Source: Natrinema pallidum DSM 3751
Lineage (GTDB): Archaea > Halobacteriota > Halobacteria > Halobacteriales > Natrialbaceae
Length of the DNA: 37,610 nucleotides
Direction of reading: 5' to 3'
Assembly (NCBI RefSeq): GCF_000337615.1
Contig: NZ_AOII01000004.1
Span: 1-37,610, forward strand
In this document: positions 14,370-23,387 of the stretch, piece after piece
Position numbering within the stretch: the stretch's first letter is position 1
Layout: each line of letters begins with the position of its first letter
The notes under the pieces: model-generated
The model's database searches: none
What the model was told of the DNA's origin: nothing
What the model saw: only the letters and a program-made list of their open reading frames with translations
Program-made: the position numbers and the translations under genes

Positions 14370-17312
14370 TCAGCTCTTGAAGGCATCGACGACGACGGCC
14401 ATATTCACGAGGTCGGGTTCATCAGGAACGACCTGTTCTTCCCCATCAAGCCGGGCCATCTCTGCATTTTTCTTCTCTCGTAATTCAGCAAGCTCGCTGC
14501 GGTGCTTTGCGAGTACCGCGCTCATATCTTCGCCTGCACGGTCACGCTTTTCGAACTGCTCGATTCGTTCTTCGAGATCTTCAATCCGGTATTCGAAGTA
14601 GTTCTTAGCGTGCTCTCGACGAATGCGGACCTCTCGCTCTCGGTCTGCGCGTGCTTCTTGTGCAAGGTCGTCGATGAGATCCCAAGCCACATCGTCTGCT
14701 TTCGAGACGAGCTGTTCAGCCTGCGCAGTTACAGTGCCAAGTGAGGGATGCCCGTCGAGAGCTGATGGGGGCAGCCCACCCGTAATGTGGATATTCTCGG
14801 ACTTGGTCGTTCCATCAGGGGTGACGTAGACCTGTGCGAGCTTCTCAGTCACCGTATCACCGCTCCCCGAGAGATATCCAATCCGGTAGTGACAGAGGAG
14901 CCCAGGTGTCTTCAGTTCCTCTCCTCCGGTGAGAACGGCCGTCTGTCCACCAACTGCATCCGTATCCAGACAGTACGCCATCATTGCCCGGACCACGGGG
15001 TGGTCGAGTGTGATGAACTCCAGACTCTCGTCTGCAAGCGCGTTCTCCCGGTCGAAGGTTGCACCGTCATATCGACTCGCCACATTCTCACTGGTAATCC
15101 GGTCAGGAACAACAAGATCAAACACGTCATCACCGTCTTTGGCAGGGCCGGGACGAACGTTTTCGAGGCCACCGCCGAACTCTTGGCAGACGGTTCTGAC
15201 GAGATATTCGACATCTTCGTCACTCACCGTATCAGCAGCACTCTCTTCGACGATATCGAGGATATCTCGATCTTCCTTGCTTAGGTCAAACTTATCGCGG
15301 ATGAGGAGTTCCTCGTCGACGCGCCGGACGGTCTCTTCTTGATCCTCGGCGATGGCCTCAAGATCGTCGACGACAGCATCAGGGCTCTGGCCGGTCGCGA
15401 GTGCAGACATAATCTGCTCTTCGAGGTCGATGTCTTCGAGTACGAGCCCGAGGACGTCCGAGCTCATCCCGAGCGTTTCCTCGATCTCGTCGATTTTATC
15501 GAGAAGCCGCTCGAGGATGATGCTCTCACGTGTGTCCTTGAAGAACAGGTTCCGAATCTCGACAGTCTCCTCCTGCCCGTAGCGGTGGAGGCGCCCAATA
15601 CGCTGATCTATTCGAGTCGGATTCCATGGTAGGTCGTAGTTCACCATGATATGGGCAAACTGCAGGTTCAGCCCTTCTCGAGCGGCGTCAGTCGCCAGCA
15701 TCACGTTTGCCGGCCCTTCAAATTTCTTGAACTGCTGCTGGCGCTGAGACTGAGAGAGGTCGCCGTAGATTTCTGCGATATTCCTGTCCCCGAACACCCG
15801 TCCCTTGAGATACTCGAGCGTGTCTGTGTATTCAGTGAAGATGAGGATTTTCTCGTCAGGATCCTCCTCTAGAATCCCGTCGACGTACTTCTGCAATCGT
15901 TCTGCCTTCGAGTCTACTTGGATGGCTTTTGCCTGGTTGTAGAGGTCACGGACTATCGAGAGCTCTTCTTCGATCTTCTCCGGATCACTAGAGACAACGG
16001 CACCACCAAGCTCTTCTTCAACGTGTTCACGCTGTGACTCCGTGAGCATCTCGGGATCCTCCCGGTACTCATCGAGCAGGCTTTTCGTAACTGGGGAGAG
16101 ATCCCCCGGGTCAGCACCACCTGCCTTGATGGACTCCATCCGGTTCTGGAGGGACTGCTGAATCGCGTAGATTGAAGAGACGAGGCGCTTCTGGTAGAGA
16201 ACCATTGCGAACCCCGCAGCGTCGTTCTCTTCTCGGCTGGCGAGATTATAGTGCTCGGTGATGTACTCCGTGATGTCGTCGTAGAGCCGCCGTTCCTCTT
16301 CTGTAAACCCAACCGGGAGTGTCTGAATGTTCTTCTCGGGGAACATCGGCGATCCGTCGGCCTCGTACATCTCGTCCTTCAACCGACGGATCATCAGGTC
16401 TCGCAGTCCCTCTTTGTCGACGTCGTGCTCGTCGCGGAAGCGATAGGGGTCGAGTAGCGAGATCATGAAGTAGAACTGATCGCGCTTCCCGTTGTGCGGA
16501 GTCCCGGTGAGAAACAGCAGCCCGTCAGAGGTTTCAGAAACTGCCTCACCGACCCGGTAGCGGTCCGTCTTGTCGATCCCGCGTTTCCCCTCACGACGTG
16601 CCGTGAGGTGATGCGACTCGTCGAAGAGCGCGATGTCCCAGTCCTCTTGGACGTTCTTCAGGGCCGAGAGCACGTCCTCCTGCTTGGCGAAGTCGATGGA
16701 GGTGATAATGTGGTTCTCGTGCGACCAGACGTTCTCAGCGGGGTAGGCGTCTTTCTTGGCCTCGACGTAGTCGCGGTCGTAGATGACGTAGTTCGTGTCG
16801 AACTTCTCTCTGAGTTCTTCCTGCCACTGGGTTGTGAGCGGCGCCGGGGCAACAATGAGGACACGGTCAGCTTGGCCGCGGGCAGCGAGTTCCTCGATGA
16901 CGATCGCCGCTTCGATGGTCTTTCCGAGTCCGACCTCGTCGCCGATGAGATAGCGATGGTCGTAGGAGGTGAGGATCTCGTGAGCAGCCTTCACTTGGTG
17001 GGGGGCAATGTCGATTCGATTGTTCTCCAGCGCGACGAATCGATCCTGCCGATGAGCGAGATCTAGTTCGGCCGCTCGAGTACGAAGGTTGAATCGCTGC
17101 GGGTCGTCGAACTCACCCTTCTCGAGGAGGTCGTCACTGCTGTCTATCAGGTCAACTACTGCAGCAGGAAGCTTCTTCGAGTCATCGTCATCGGTCAGGA
17201 TGTGGAGGAGACACTGGCCCGATGGTCGATGATTGGCCTTAACGAGTTCGCCTTCACCGCCCGCAAAGCTGACACGGTCCCCAATATCAAACCCGCACGC
17301 GCAATCAGACAC
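14370..17312 (-). CDS. drmD: DISARM SNF2/RapA-like helicase DrmD
   Basis: This 980-residue SF2 helicase begins at ATG 17312. An N-terminal beta-rich part with CACGFDIGDRVSF is followed by APHQVKAAHEIL (Q-like motif), Walker A GDEVGLGKT (residues 124-132), the DESH box (231-234), and FLTGTPHNG (motif III). The second RecA domain contains ILIFTEYTDTLEYL, ATDAAREGLNLQ and DQRIGRLHRYGQ (motif VI). A C-terminal helical region of ~350 residues ends in a coiled coil (residues ~900-955). The architecture is that of the RapA/HepA-like DrmD of class 1 DISARM, thought to move along DNA using ATP. It lies 42 bases after the 171-aa gene and 47 bases before the cytosine methyltransferase. Confidence 0.9.
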   Translation of the reverse strand: MSDCACGFDIGDRVSFAGGEGELVKANHRPSGQCLLHILTDDDDSKKLPAAVVDLIDSSDDLLEKGEFDDPQRFNLRTRAAELDLAHRQDRFVALENNRIDIAPHQVKAAHEILTSYDHRYLIGDEVGLGKTIEAAIVIEELAARGQADRVLIVAPAPLTTQWQEELREKFDTNYVIYDRDYVEAKKDAYPAENVWSHENHIITSIDFAKQEDVLSALKNVQEDWDIALFDESHHLTARREGKRGIDKTDRYRVGEAVSETSDGLLFLTGTPHNGKRDQFYFMISLLDPYRFRDEHDVDKEGLRDLMIRRLKDEMYEADGSPMFPEKNIQTLPVGFTEEERRLYDDITEYITEHYNLASREENDAAGFAMVLYQKRLVSSIYAIQQSLQNRMESIKAGGADPGDLSPVTKSLLDEYREDPEMLTESQREHVEEELGGAVVSSDPEKIEEELSIVRDLYNQAKAIQVDSKAERLQKYVDGILEEDPDEKILIFTEYTDTLEYLKGRVFGDRNIAEIYGDLSQSQRQQQFKKFEGPANVMLATDAAREGLNLQFAHIMVNYDLPWNPTRIDQRIGRLHRYGQEETVEIRNLFFKDTRESIILERLLDKIDEIEETLGMSSDVLGLVLEDIDLEEQIMSALATGQSPDAVVDDLEAIAEDQEETVRRVDEELLIRDKFDLSKEDRDILDIVEESAADTVSDEDVEYLVRTVCQEFGGGLENVRPGPAKDGDDVFDLVVPDRITSENVASRYDGATFDRENALADESLEFITLDHPVVRAMMAYCLDTDAVGGQTAVLTGGEELKTPGLLCHYRIGYLSGSGDTVTEKLAQVYVTPDGTTKSENIHITGGLPPSALDGHPSLGTVTAQAEQLVSKADDVAWDLIDDLAQEARADREREVRIRREHAKNYFEYRIEDLEERIEQFEKRDRAGEDMSAVLAKHRSELAELREKKNAEMARLDGEEQVVPDEPDLVNMAVVVDAFKS

Positions 17313-17354
17313 TATCGATTTCAGATGTGGCGGCCAGACTTAACTTCTCGCAAA

Positions 17355-17870
17355 TTAGTTACCGTGCTCTCGAAGAGGACCGATCCGTGTTTTAATTTCT
17401 TCAACTTCAGACTCAGTCAACCGGTCATAGGCGTATGTATCAAGAGACCCATCCGGCTCTGCGATGATCAGATAATAGTTTGTGAATATGATGAAAAAGC
17501 GGTAATCGAGAGCATTGAAATAATCGAAGTACTGAGAAGAGATGTCCATCGAGGTTACAGAATTTCTCTCATGGTTAACATCATGCCTCTCACCCATCCA
17601 CGTGCTTGCAAGTATACGGATTGAGTCAGTCGTCCGTTGTCGGATCACGAAATCAGCGACAAACCGGTCAAGCTCTGAGGATTCCTTCGGCTCCAGATAC
17701 ACCCGGTGCTCAATTCGGTCAGAATCATAGCCTACTTTCTCGAGAAAAGTCGTGCAACCAGATTCGAGCTTTTCCACTCCCCTCTCCGCGCTTTCTACCG
17801 TGTAATCCGCAGACGGCTCGAAGGCATATTGTTCGAGGAATGCTGCGATATTCTGGGAATCTGAACTCAT
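17355..17870 (-). CDS. 171-residue protein of unknown function heading the drmD operon
   Basis: I choose ATG 17870 (MSSDSQNIAAFLEQ) because a TATA box lies 27-36 bases upstream and the longer frame crosses it. The gene is more AT-rich than drmD. The C-terminal half (QYFDYFNALDYRFFIIFTNY, then LIIAEPDGSLDTYAYDRL) is reminiscent of the strand 'lwvlTNG...w.ly' in HsdR_N-like nuclease domains. A central segment (DRFVADFVIRQ, then IRILAST) could correspond to a degraded D...xK core without the lysine. That likeness is weak. It ends 42 bases before drmD and shares its promoter, so it may be an accessory DISARM protein. I do not recognise the family. Confidence 0.65.
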   Translation of the reverse strand: MSSDSQNIAAFLEQYAFEPSADYTVESAERGVEKLESGCTTFLEKVGYDSDRIEHRVYLEPKESSELDRFVADFVIRQRTTDSIRILASTWMGERHDVNHERNSVTSMDISSQYFDYFNALDYRFFIIFTNYYLIIAEPDGSLDTYAYDRLTESEVEEIKTRIGPLREHGN

Positions 17871-17896
17871 TATTGAATATATGAATTCATGGATCC

Positions 17897-17906
17897 AAAT
17901 ATATTG
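17897..17906. promoter_or_regulatory. Shared TATA region between divergent genes
   Basis: AAATATATTG can serve as a TATA box in both directions. It is 27-36 bases before ATG 17870 on the minus strand. On the plus strand it predicts a start site near 17926, ahead of the HNH endonuclease gene. Polymerase assembly on one strand would compete with the other. Confidence 0.5.
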
Positions 17907-18000
17907 ACGGGTTGCTGAGATGGGAATGGACCTGACCCTAGTACCGCGATTGAACGGTCCATGCAAATGCATTTCAAATACTGGTGACCAGAGTGACGGT

Positions 18001-19044
18001 ATGCAGCGCGCGTTCCGCGTTGGCGAGGCCTATCGGGACACGGGAAGCTTCAGGAGCTCGGAGGACCAGTTTCTGCGGTGGATCCGCGGTCCACTGAGTA
18101 GCGGAATCAAAAACACAGGTGGAATCCGCGACCTCGGTGCGAATCACTCGGAGATACCCGCGGCGCTAATCCTCGTCTCCAACGATGCGGGCGTCTCACA
18201 GCACGACGACCCGTGGGAGGACACGCTTGCGGTCAACGCTGGCTACGTGAGCTACTGGGGAGATGCGAAGAAGGATCTCCGGTATGACGAGTCGGCACAG
18301 AACCGGAAAATCAAGGATGCGTTCGACAGGATGGCCTCGGGACGACGTGAGGAGGTACCCCCCGTACTGGTGTTCCGGAAGCCTGAGAGCGGCGTCGTCG
18401 AGTTCTGTGGGCTTTGCGTCCCGGATCACTTTGAGGTGCGCACCTATCAGGACGATTCGGGAGAACAGATACCGAACTACCGCTTTCACTTCTCGATTCT
18501 CAACACACAAGCCGTTCCAGTCTCGTGGCTCCACAAGCGTGCGCAGACGAGCGACGACGACCAGGCGCCCGAAGTCTGGAAGCAGTGGGTCAGGGAAGGA
18601 GAGGTCGCCCAGTGGCCGACTGGCGAACTCCTCGATACGAAAGGAGAGGTTCGGCGCTACGAAACGACCAAGACGATGGTGAGTAAAGCGTTTCGGGAAG
18701 AGACGTTCAAACGGTACGGGCATGCCTGCGCGATGACCGGTATCCGTGAGGAGTCGCTACTGGACTTGGCGCACATACTGCCACAGAGCCAGCACCCCGA
18801 CCTCGCAGAGCATGCGGAGAACGTGCTCGTTCTGAACTCGCTCCATCACCGAGCGTTCGACGCCGCGCTGTTCACGGTCGACAGTGAGTATCGGATTCGG
18901 ACAAGTCCATCTTTCGAGCCTGCACATCCGTTTCTGCGGGAGACGATCACCGAGAAAGAGGGCAATCCGATTGCGTTCCCACCGGGCGTTCAGGTGCGGC
19001 CGGGATTCCTCGAGGAGCTGAATGCCGGCCTGTCGTGGTTGTAG
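18001..19044 (+). CDS. HNH endonuclease, ScoMcrA-like modification-dependent type
   Basis: From ATG 18001 (MQRAFRVGEAYRDTGSF) the protein has 347 residues. In-frame ATGs at 17920 and 17926 would add ~25 residues of less typical composition. Residues ~1-180 resemble the N-terminal recognition domains of ScoMcrA-type enzymes: an xRVGEAYR start, a block around AALILVSNDAGVS, a 'W-D-Y-G-D' stretch, then PPVLVFRKPESG. The C-terminal part carries the HNH nuclease: CAMTGIREESLLDLAHILP, then NVLVLNSLHHRAFDAALFTVD. ScoMcrA-like enzymes cut DNA bearing modifications such as 5-methylcytosine or phosphorothioate. The gene faces drmMI convergently and is divergent from the drmD operon. The nuclease call is firm; dependence on a modification is inferred. 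Confidence 0.8.
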   Translation: MQRAFRVGEAYRDTGSFRSSEDQFLRWIRGPLSSGIKNTGGIRDLGANHSEIPAALILVSNDAGVSQHDDPWEDTLAVNAGYVSYWGDAKKDLRYDESAQNRKIKDAFDRMASGRREEVPPVLVFRKPESGVVEFCGLCVPDHFEVRTYQDDSGEQIPNYRFHFSILNTQAVPVSWLHKRAQTSDDDQAPEVWKQWVREGEVAQWPTGELLDTKGEVRRYETTKTMVSKAFREETFKRYGHACAMTGIREESLLDLAHILPQSQHPDLAEHAENVLVLNSLHHRAFDAALFTVDSEYRIRTSPSFEPAHPFLRETITEKEGNPIAFPPGVQVRPGFLEELNAGLSWL

Positions 19045-19062
19045 TGTTGCGGTATACGCAGG

Positions 19063-22000
19063 TCAGTCGTCGGCGACCGCTTCTTCCACAATCTCGATCT
19101 CCTCGTCAGTTAGGTCGTAGAGATCGTAAACGATCTCGTCGATGAGCTGGTCAGTCTTCTCGATCTTCGCGTCCAGTTCATCCGCACGCTCGCGGTTCAC
19201 AACGTAGCGCCGGAGATCGTCCCCGATGTCGTCTGTATCGGGCAGCGTCATCGCCTTCAGTCGGTCCACCAAGGAGTTCGTCTTGGTGGCAGTCTCCCGA
19301 AATCCAGCGAATCCCCCGGCCTTGTCGACTGCAACGGGAACAAACGCTTCGACCAGCGTAGCCTCCTCGTCGCTCAGGTTGGTCACGCTGAAGACCGTCT
19401 CGTAGTCGGTTTCCCTATACCCCCATTGGTCAGTCTCGTACTCGTCTTCATTCTCAGGCTTGTAGCGTGCGGTCGCCTCGACGATAACAGTGTCACCTTC
19501 AAGTACGGTACGGACATCACCGACTCTGAGGTTTTCATAGTCCTCACTCGTAGCATCGAGATACTCGGGGCTGGAAGGCTGGAAAATACCGATGTCGGGG
19601 AGGTTTAGACCTTCTTCATAAGTGCCGAGGTAGTCAAGGAGTTCAAGATTGATGGAATTACGGTCGTCCAAATGGGATTTTTGTTCCTCTGCAACTCTCA
19701 CGAGCAGATCATGGACAATCTCCGTATCGTCGCTAGTATACTCGAAGATAGCTGATAGCATCTTCTCTCGGTCCATCTCCCCGTCTAGCAGAGATTGGTA
19801 CTCAGAGAATAATGATTCAACGGTGCTGTTCCGTTCAGTCTCGGGTAGGTCGAATTGCACATCCCGAATCGGGAGTTTTTCGAAGTGCGCTACCCGCAAT
19901 TTCGGGAATAGTTCGTCATTCTCGCTATACTTTTCTCGGAACCAGAACACAGAGGCCTTCGACCCGAGTAGTGCGAGTGCATACAGAAGATCTATTTCTT
20001 GATCCCCCTGTAGAGCGATGTAGATTCCACGGTCGACAACAAACTCCTCACTAATCACGTCTACTTGGAATCGCTCACCGAGGATTTCTCGGAGGAGTAG
20101 ACGCTTCCCCTCGAAGAATCTCTTCTCGCGGGGTTCCGCGAGCCAAGGACCATAGCTAATCCAAGTATCTCCCTCCCACTGTATGCTGTACCGAGAGAGA
20201 TGTTTTCCCTTCAGTTCTGGTACGTACGTATCGTCCTCTTTTTTGTCCGCGTGATAGGCTCTATCATCGATAATCTCTTGATCCTGTTGGCTGTGGTGGT
20301 ACGGTCCTACTCCTCGAACAGTCTCGTACAGGGAACCGAGATTTCGCGAGCGGCTCTCTATCTGGTTTAATATTGGAGCGACTGTACTATGGGTATAAAC
20401 TACATATCCGTCTTCCTCTCTCAAAAGAGAACTGGAAAATTCGTCGTTAATCTCGACTTGAGCATCGTCATCCATCTCGCCACGGAGGAAGGGATCTTCA
20501 AACCCGTCTGAGCGCTCACCGATATAGATGAGATGTTCTGCACCAACTTCTGGGAACGCAGATTGGGGGCTATGGATAATCTTTCGGGGCTGATTCTCTA
20601 TTAACAAGAATTCCCTAATTTTGGGAGTTCGATAGTTCGCCAGCCAAGGATCAGGTACAATGAATCCAATCGGTGATCCCTTTGAGAGCATATCCATCCC
20701 TCTTTCGAGGAATAAGGTGTAGAGATCAACCTGATACTCGGCAGTTTTGAACTGTTCGTTGTAGTAGTCCGCTTCTGCAGGCTTCCCTTTCATTCGTCCT
20801 ACATTCACCCAAGGCGGATTCCCGATCACTGCATCGAACCCGGCATCCGCTTTCCGCTCTCCATCTTGGTCGTAGAACGCCATCGGGAATTCCAGTTCCC
20901 AGTGGAAGAAGTGGTCGTCTTCGGCCATCGCCTGCGCACTCTTGAACCAGTCTTGTTGCTCTATTTTCTCCCACGCATCGCTGTGGAGCGCACGTGCCAT
21001 TCGCTCGTCGGCGTCACCGGGTACGTCGAGTCCGAACGCGTTGGCGGTGTGGACGTTGGCCATCGCGAGGAGTTTCTTGTAGAGCGGGTCGGCGCGAACG
21101 TCGTCGTACACTGCCTCCATCTCCTTTGCGTCTTCTAGCGTCTCGTTGTCGATGTTGAGCAGGTCTTGGAAGCGATCGGTGACGTGCTCCATTGCCCGCT
21201 GGCGCGTGTGGTCGAACGACTGCTGGAGTGTTAGCTGGCCGTCCCCTGTGGCGTCATCGTCGCCATTGGTCAGCACGTCCTCAATGTCACTCCCGACGAG
21301 CGAGTTCCCAGTCTTGAGGTGGTGGTCGAGGAACGCGAGCGGCTGCTCCGCAGCGAGCGTCCGCAGCCAGAGAGAGACCTTCGCCAGCTCGGTCGCGAGC
21401 GGATTGACGTCGACACCGTAAATACAACGTTGTGCGACCTTCCGGCGCGCCCAATTGATATCTCGGAGTTCGCCCTCCTCCGTGGTTGGCGGTCGAATCT
21501 CAGCATCCTCGGCGTCGATAGCTTGACGGTCCTGCTCCTCTTGGGCGTCGATGATCTCCCGCGCGAGGTAGTCTACCGCGTTGACTGGGAAGTGACCACT
21601 CCCCATTGCGGGGTCCAACACAGTGAGGGCGAAGATCCGTTCGGCAAACTCGTCGGCAAACCCTCCTTCCCGGCTGTGAGTCGTATCCGCGCTCTGGGAC
21701 ATGAGGTCCGAGCGTATTTCGTCGACCAGTGGCCCGAGCGTCTCGTCGACGATGTACTCGACGACGTACTCGGGGGTGTAGTACGACCCTGTGGCCTTGC
21801 GCTCCCCATCGTCAGTTCGAAGATACACCTCGCCCACCTCGACGGTGATATCGTCGTCGTCTCCGGCAGGGGTGTACTCACCATCGTCGACGGTCAACGG
21901 TTCGTCGGCCACGTCGAGTTTGTACTCTAGCAGCCCCTCATAGATCGATCCGAGATTCCGCTCGTCGAGCGACGAATAGTCGACGAATACCTTCCCCTCG

Positions 22001-23226
22001 CCGTCAGAGGCCTCGTGGCGAGTGAGTAATTCAATGACTTCCGCGAGATAAGCGTCGCCGGCCTTGTAGTTTGAGAGGAACTGTGACTCGACACTATCGT
22101 CGTTGTCTGGACTCGTTCGGAACAAACCACCATTGTACGCGGGGATGTAGAGATCCTTTTTCGGAATGCCCTGTCCTTGGCTACCCTCGTCGATCAGGAC
22201 GAAGAGCTCCTCGAGCCGGTCCCAGAGATTCGTTTGCCAGGTCTGATAGTGTTGCTGGGTCGCGTCACGGTTCTCGACGACCGTCTGTTTCAGTTCGTTC
22301 AGACTGTAGCTCCCGCTGTAGATCTCGTTATCCGTAGGGAGCAGGTTCCGTCCCTCGCTTTCGGCGTAGAGGACAAAGATGAGCCGGTAGAGGTAGATGA
22401 GTGAACTATCGTGGATCAGATCTAGGTCATCTTCATCGAGGTCATCATTCGTGTCGAGGAATCCCTCTGCGAGTACGCGAATCGCCTCGTAGATGTTCTC
22501 TTGGAGGTCCTCACCAAGTTCCTCAGCGAAGACGCTCGACTCGTCATACACGTCGTCGAGGAAGCAGTCGCCGGTCTGGTCAGGGAGGAACGCTTCCTGA
22601 CGGAAGAACAAGTAGAACTCCTTGAACGCTTCAAAGTCACCCTCGCTGTCGGCGACATCGAGGAGTTCTGGCAGATCGATCTCGTAGTAGGAGTCCAGTC
22701 GGTGACTCGTCGGCCCGTAGTAGAGCCGCCACTTCTTGCCGTTCGTGAGGACCGCCCACTGGGTTGGTGTTTCCTGGAGATAGCGGTGGATCTGATAACT
22801 CGGGTTCTCGAAGTCACGTTTCTCTTCCCCACGTGTGTCGAGCTTTCGGCCCCATCGCTTTGCGTCGGCGACGGCGATCGACTCCTCGTAGAAATTCTCA
22901 CGGTCGAACGCAGCGTCGACCGCTTCCTCGCTCGGGAAGAAACCGTAGTCGGGCCGTCGAGCGTTTCGCATGACTGTCTCCTCAATCTCGAACGGGATAC
23001 CGAGGATGTCGAAAATTGGCCGAATAAAGTTCTTCTCTAACTGTGCCTCATTGTAGTCGTCGACGCGCTCCTGTTTCTCGGCCCAGAGGTCGTTGATCTC
23101 CTCGAAAGCCATTTCCACATCGTCGTCTGGAACGTCGTTCCAAGGCTCTGTCTCTCGGAGATGGTCTTCGAGATAGTGGTTCGAAAACAGGTCGCGGTTT
23201 GTCCGGTATGTGCTGGAGTCCGTCAT
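19063..23226 (-). CDS. drmMI: DISARM N6-adenine methyltransferase DrmMI with nuclease domain
   Basis: This 1387-residue protein begins at ATG 23226. Residues ~60-170 form an HsdR_N-like PD-(D/E)XK domain: RPDYGFF (Asp93), VADAK (Asp121, Lys123), the Q-x3-Y motif QIHRY (Gln145), and WAVLTNGKKWRLYY (157-170). The gamma-type N6-adenine methyltransferase core has motif I LDPAMGSGHF (537-546) and the catalytic NPPW (803-806). A target-recognition and helical C-terminus follows. The layout is close to Type IIG/Eco57I-like enzymes, to which DrmMI is related. It should protect host adenines. Whether the nuclease part cuts is not known. It lies 161 bases after drmC with its own AT-rich upstream region, so a separate promoter is possible. 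Confidence 0.88.
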   Translation of the reverse strand: MTDSSTYRTNRDLFSNHYLEDHLRETEPWNDVPDDDVEMAFEEINDLWAEKQERVDDYNEAQLEKNFIRPIFDILGIPFEIEETVMRNARRPDYGFFPSEEAVDAAFDRENFYEESIAVADAKRWGRKLDTRGEEKRDFENPSYQIHRYLQETPTQWAVLTNGKKWRLYYGPTSHRLDSYYEIDLPELLDVADSEGDFEAFKEFYLFFRQEAFLPDQTGDCFLDDVYDESSVFAEELGEDLQENIYEAIRVLAEGFLDTNDDLDEDDLDLIHDSSLIYLYRLIFVLYAESEGRNLLPTDNEIYSGSYSLNELKQTVVENRDATQQHYQTWQTNLWDRLEELFVLIDEGSQGQGIPKKDLYIPAYNGGLFRTSPDNDDSVESQFLSNYKAGDAYLAEVIELLTRHEASDGEGKVFVDYSSLDERNLGSIYEGLLEYKLDVADEPLTVDDGEYTPAGDDDDITVEVGEVYLRTDDGERKATGSYYTPEYVVEYIVDETLGPLVDEIRSDLMSQSADTTHSREGGFADEFAERIFALTVLDPAMGSGHFPVNAVDYLAREIIDAQEEQDRQAIDAEDAEIRPPTTEEGELRDINWARRKVAQRCIYGVDVNPLATELAKVSLWLRTLAAEQPLAFLDHHLKTGNSLVGSDIEDVLTNGDDDATGDGQLTLQQSFDHTRQRAMEHVTDRFQDLLNIDNETLEDAKEMEAVYDDVRADPLYKKLLAMANVHTANAFGLDVPGDADERMARALHSDAWEKIEQQDWFKSAQAMAEDDHFFHWELEFPMAFYDQDGERKADAGFDAVIGNPPWVNVGRMKGKPAEADYYNEQFKTAEYQVDLYTLFLERGMDMLSKGSPIGFIVPDPWLANYRTPKIREFLLIENQPRKIIHSPQSAFPEVGAEHLIYIGERSDGFEDPFLRGEMDDDAQVEINDEFSSSLLREEDGYVVYTHSTVAPILNQIESRSRNLGSLYETVRGVGPYHHSQQDQEIIDDRAYHADKKEDDTYVPELKGKHLSRYSIQWEGDTWISYGPWLAEPREKRFFEGKRLLLREILGERFQVDVISEEFVVDRGIYIALQGDQEIDLLYALALLGSKASVFWFREKYSENDELFPKLRVAHFEKLPIRDVQFDLPETERNSTVESLFSEYQSLLDGEMDREKMLSAIFEYTSDDTEIVHDLLVRVAEEQKSHLDDRNSINLELLDYLGTYEEGLNLPDIGIFQPSSPEYLDATSEDYENLRVGDVRTVLEGDTVIVEATARYKPENEDEYETDQWGYRETDYETVFSVTNLSDEEATLVEAFVPVAVDKAGGFAGFRETATKTNSLVDRLKAMTLPDTDDIGDDLRRYVVNRERADELDAKIEKTDQLIDEIVYDLYDLTDEEIEIVEEAVADD

Positions 23227-23387
23227 TTGGTGGCTAAAGGGATGGATACGACAGCGAAGCTATACTGTAGTCGCTATTTCCCTTACAGTTAATACTTTTC
23301 AACGGCCGTGAAACACGATGCCGTCCGGCGAATCGGATGGCGTGTTAACGTCGATATCGTGCGATGCTTGACGGAGAAAGTGGATCA

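Noticed and set aside
17920-18000. Earlier ATGs (17920, 17926) for the HNH gene
   Set aside because: Not excluded, since the TATA box would fit a leaderless start at 17926, but the added residues are not acidic and family-like sequence begins at 18001.
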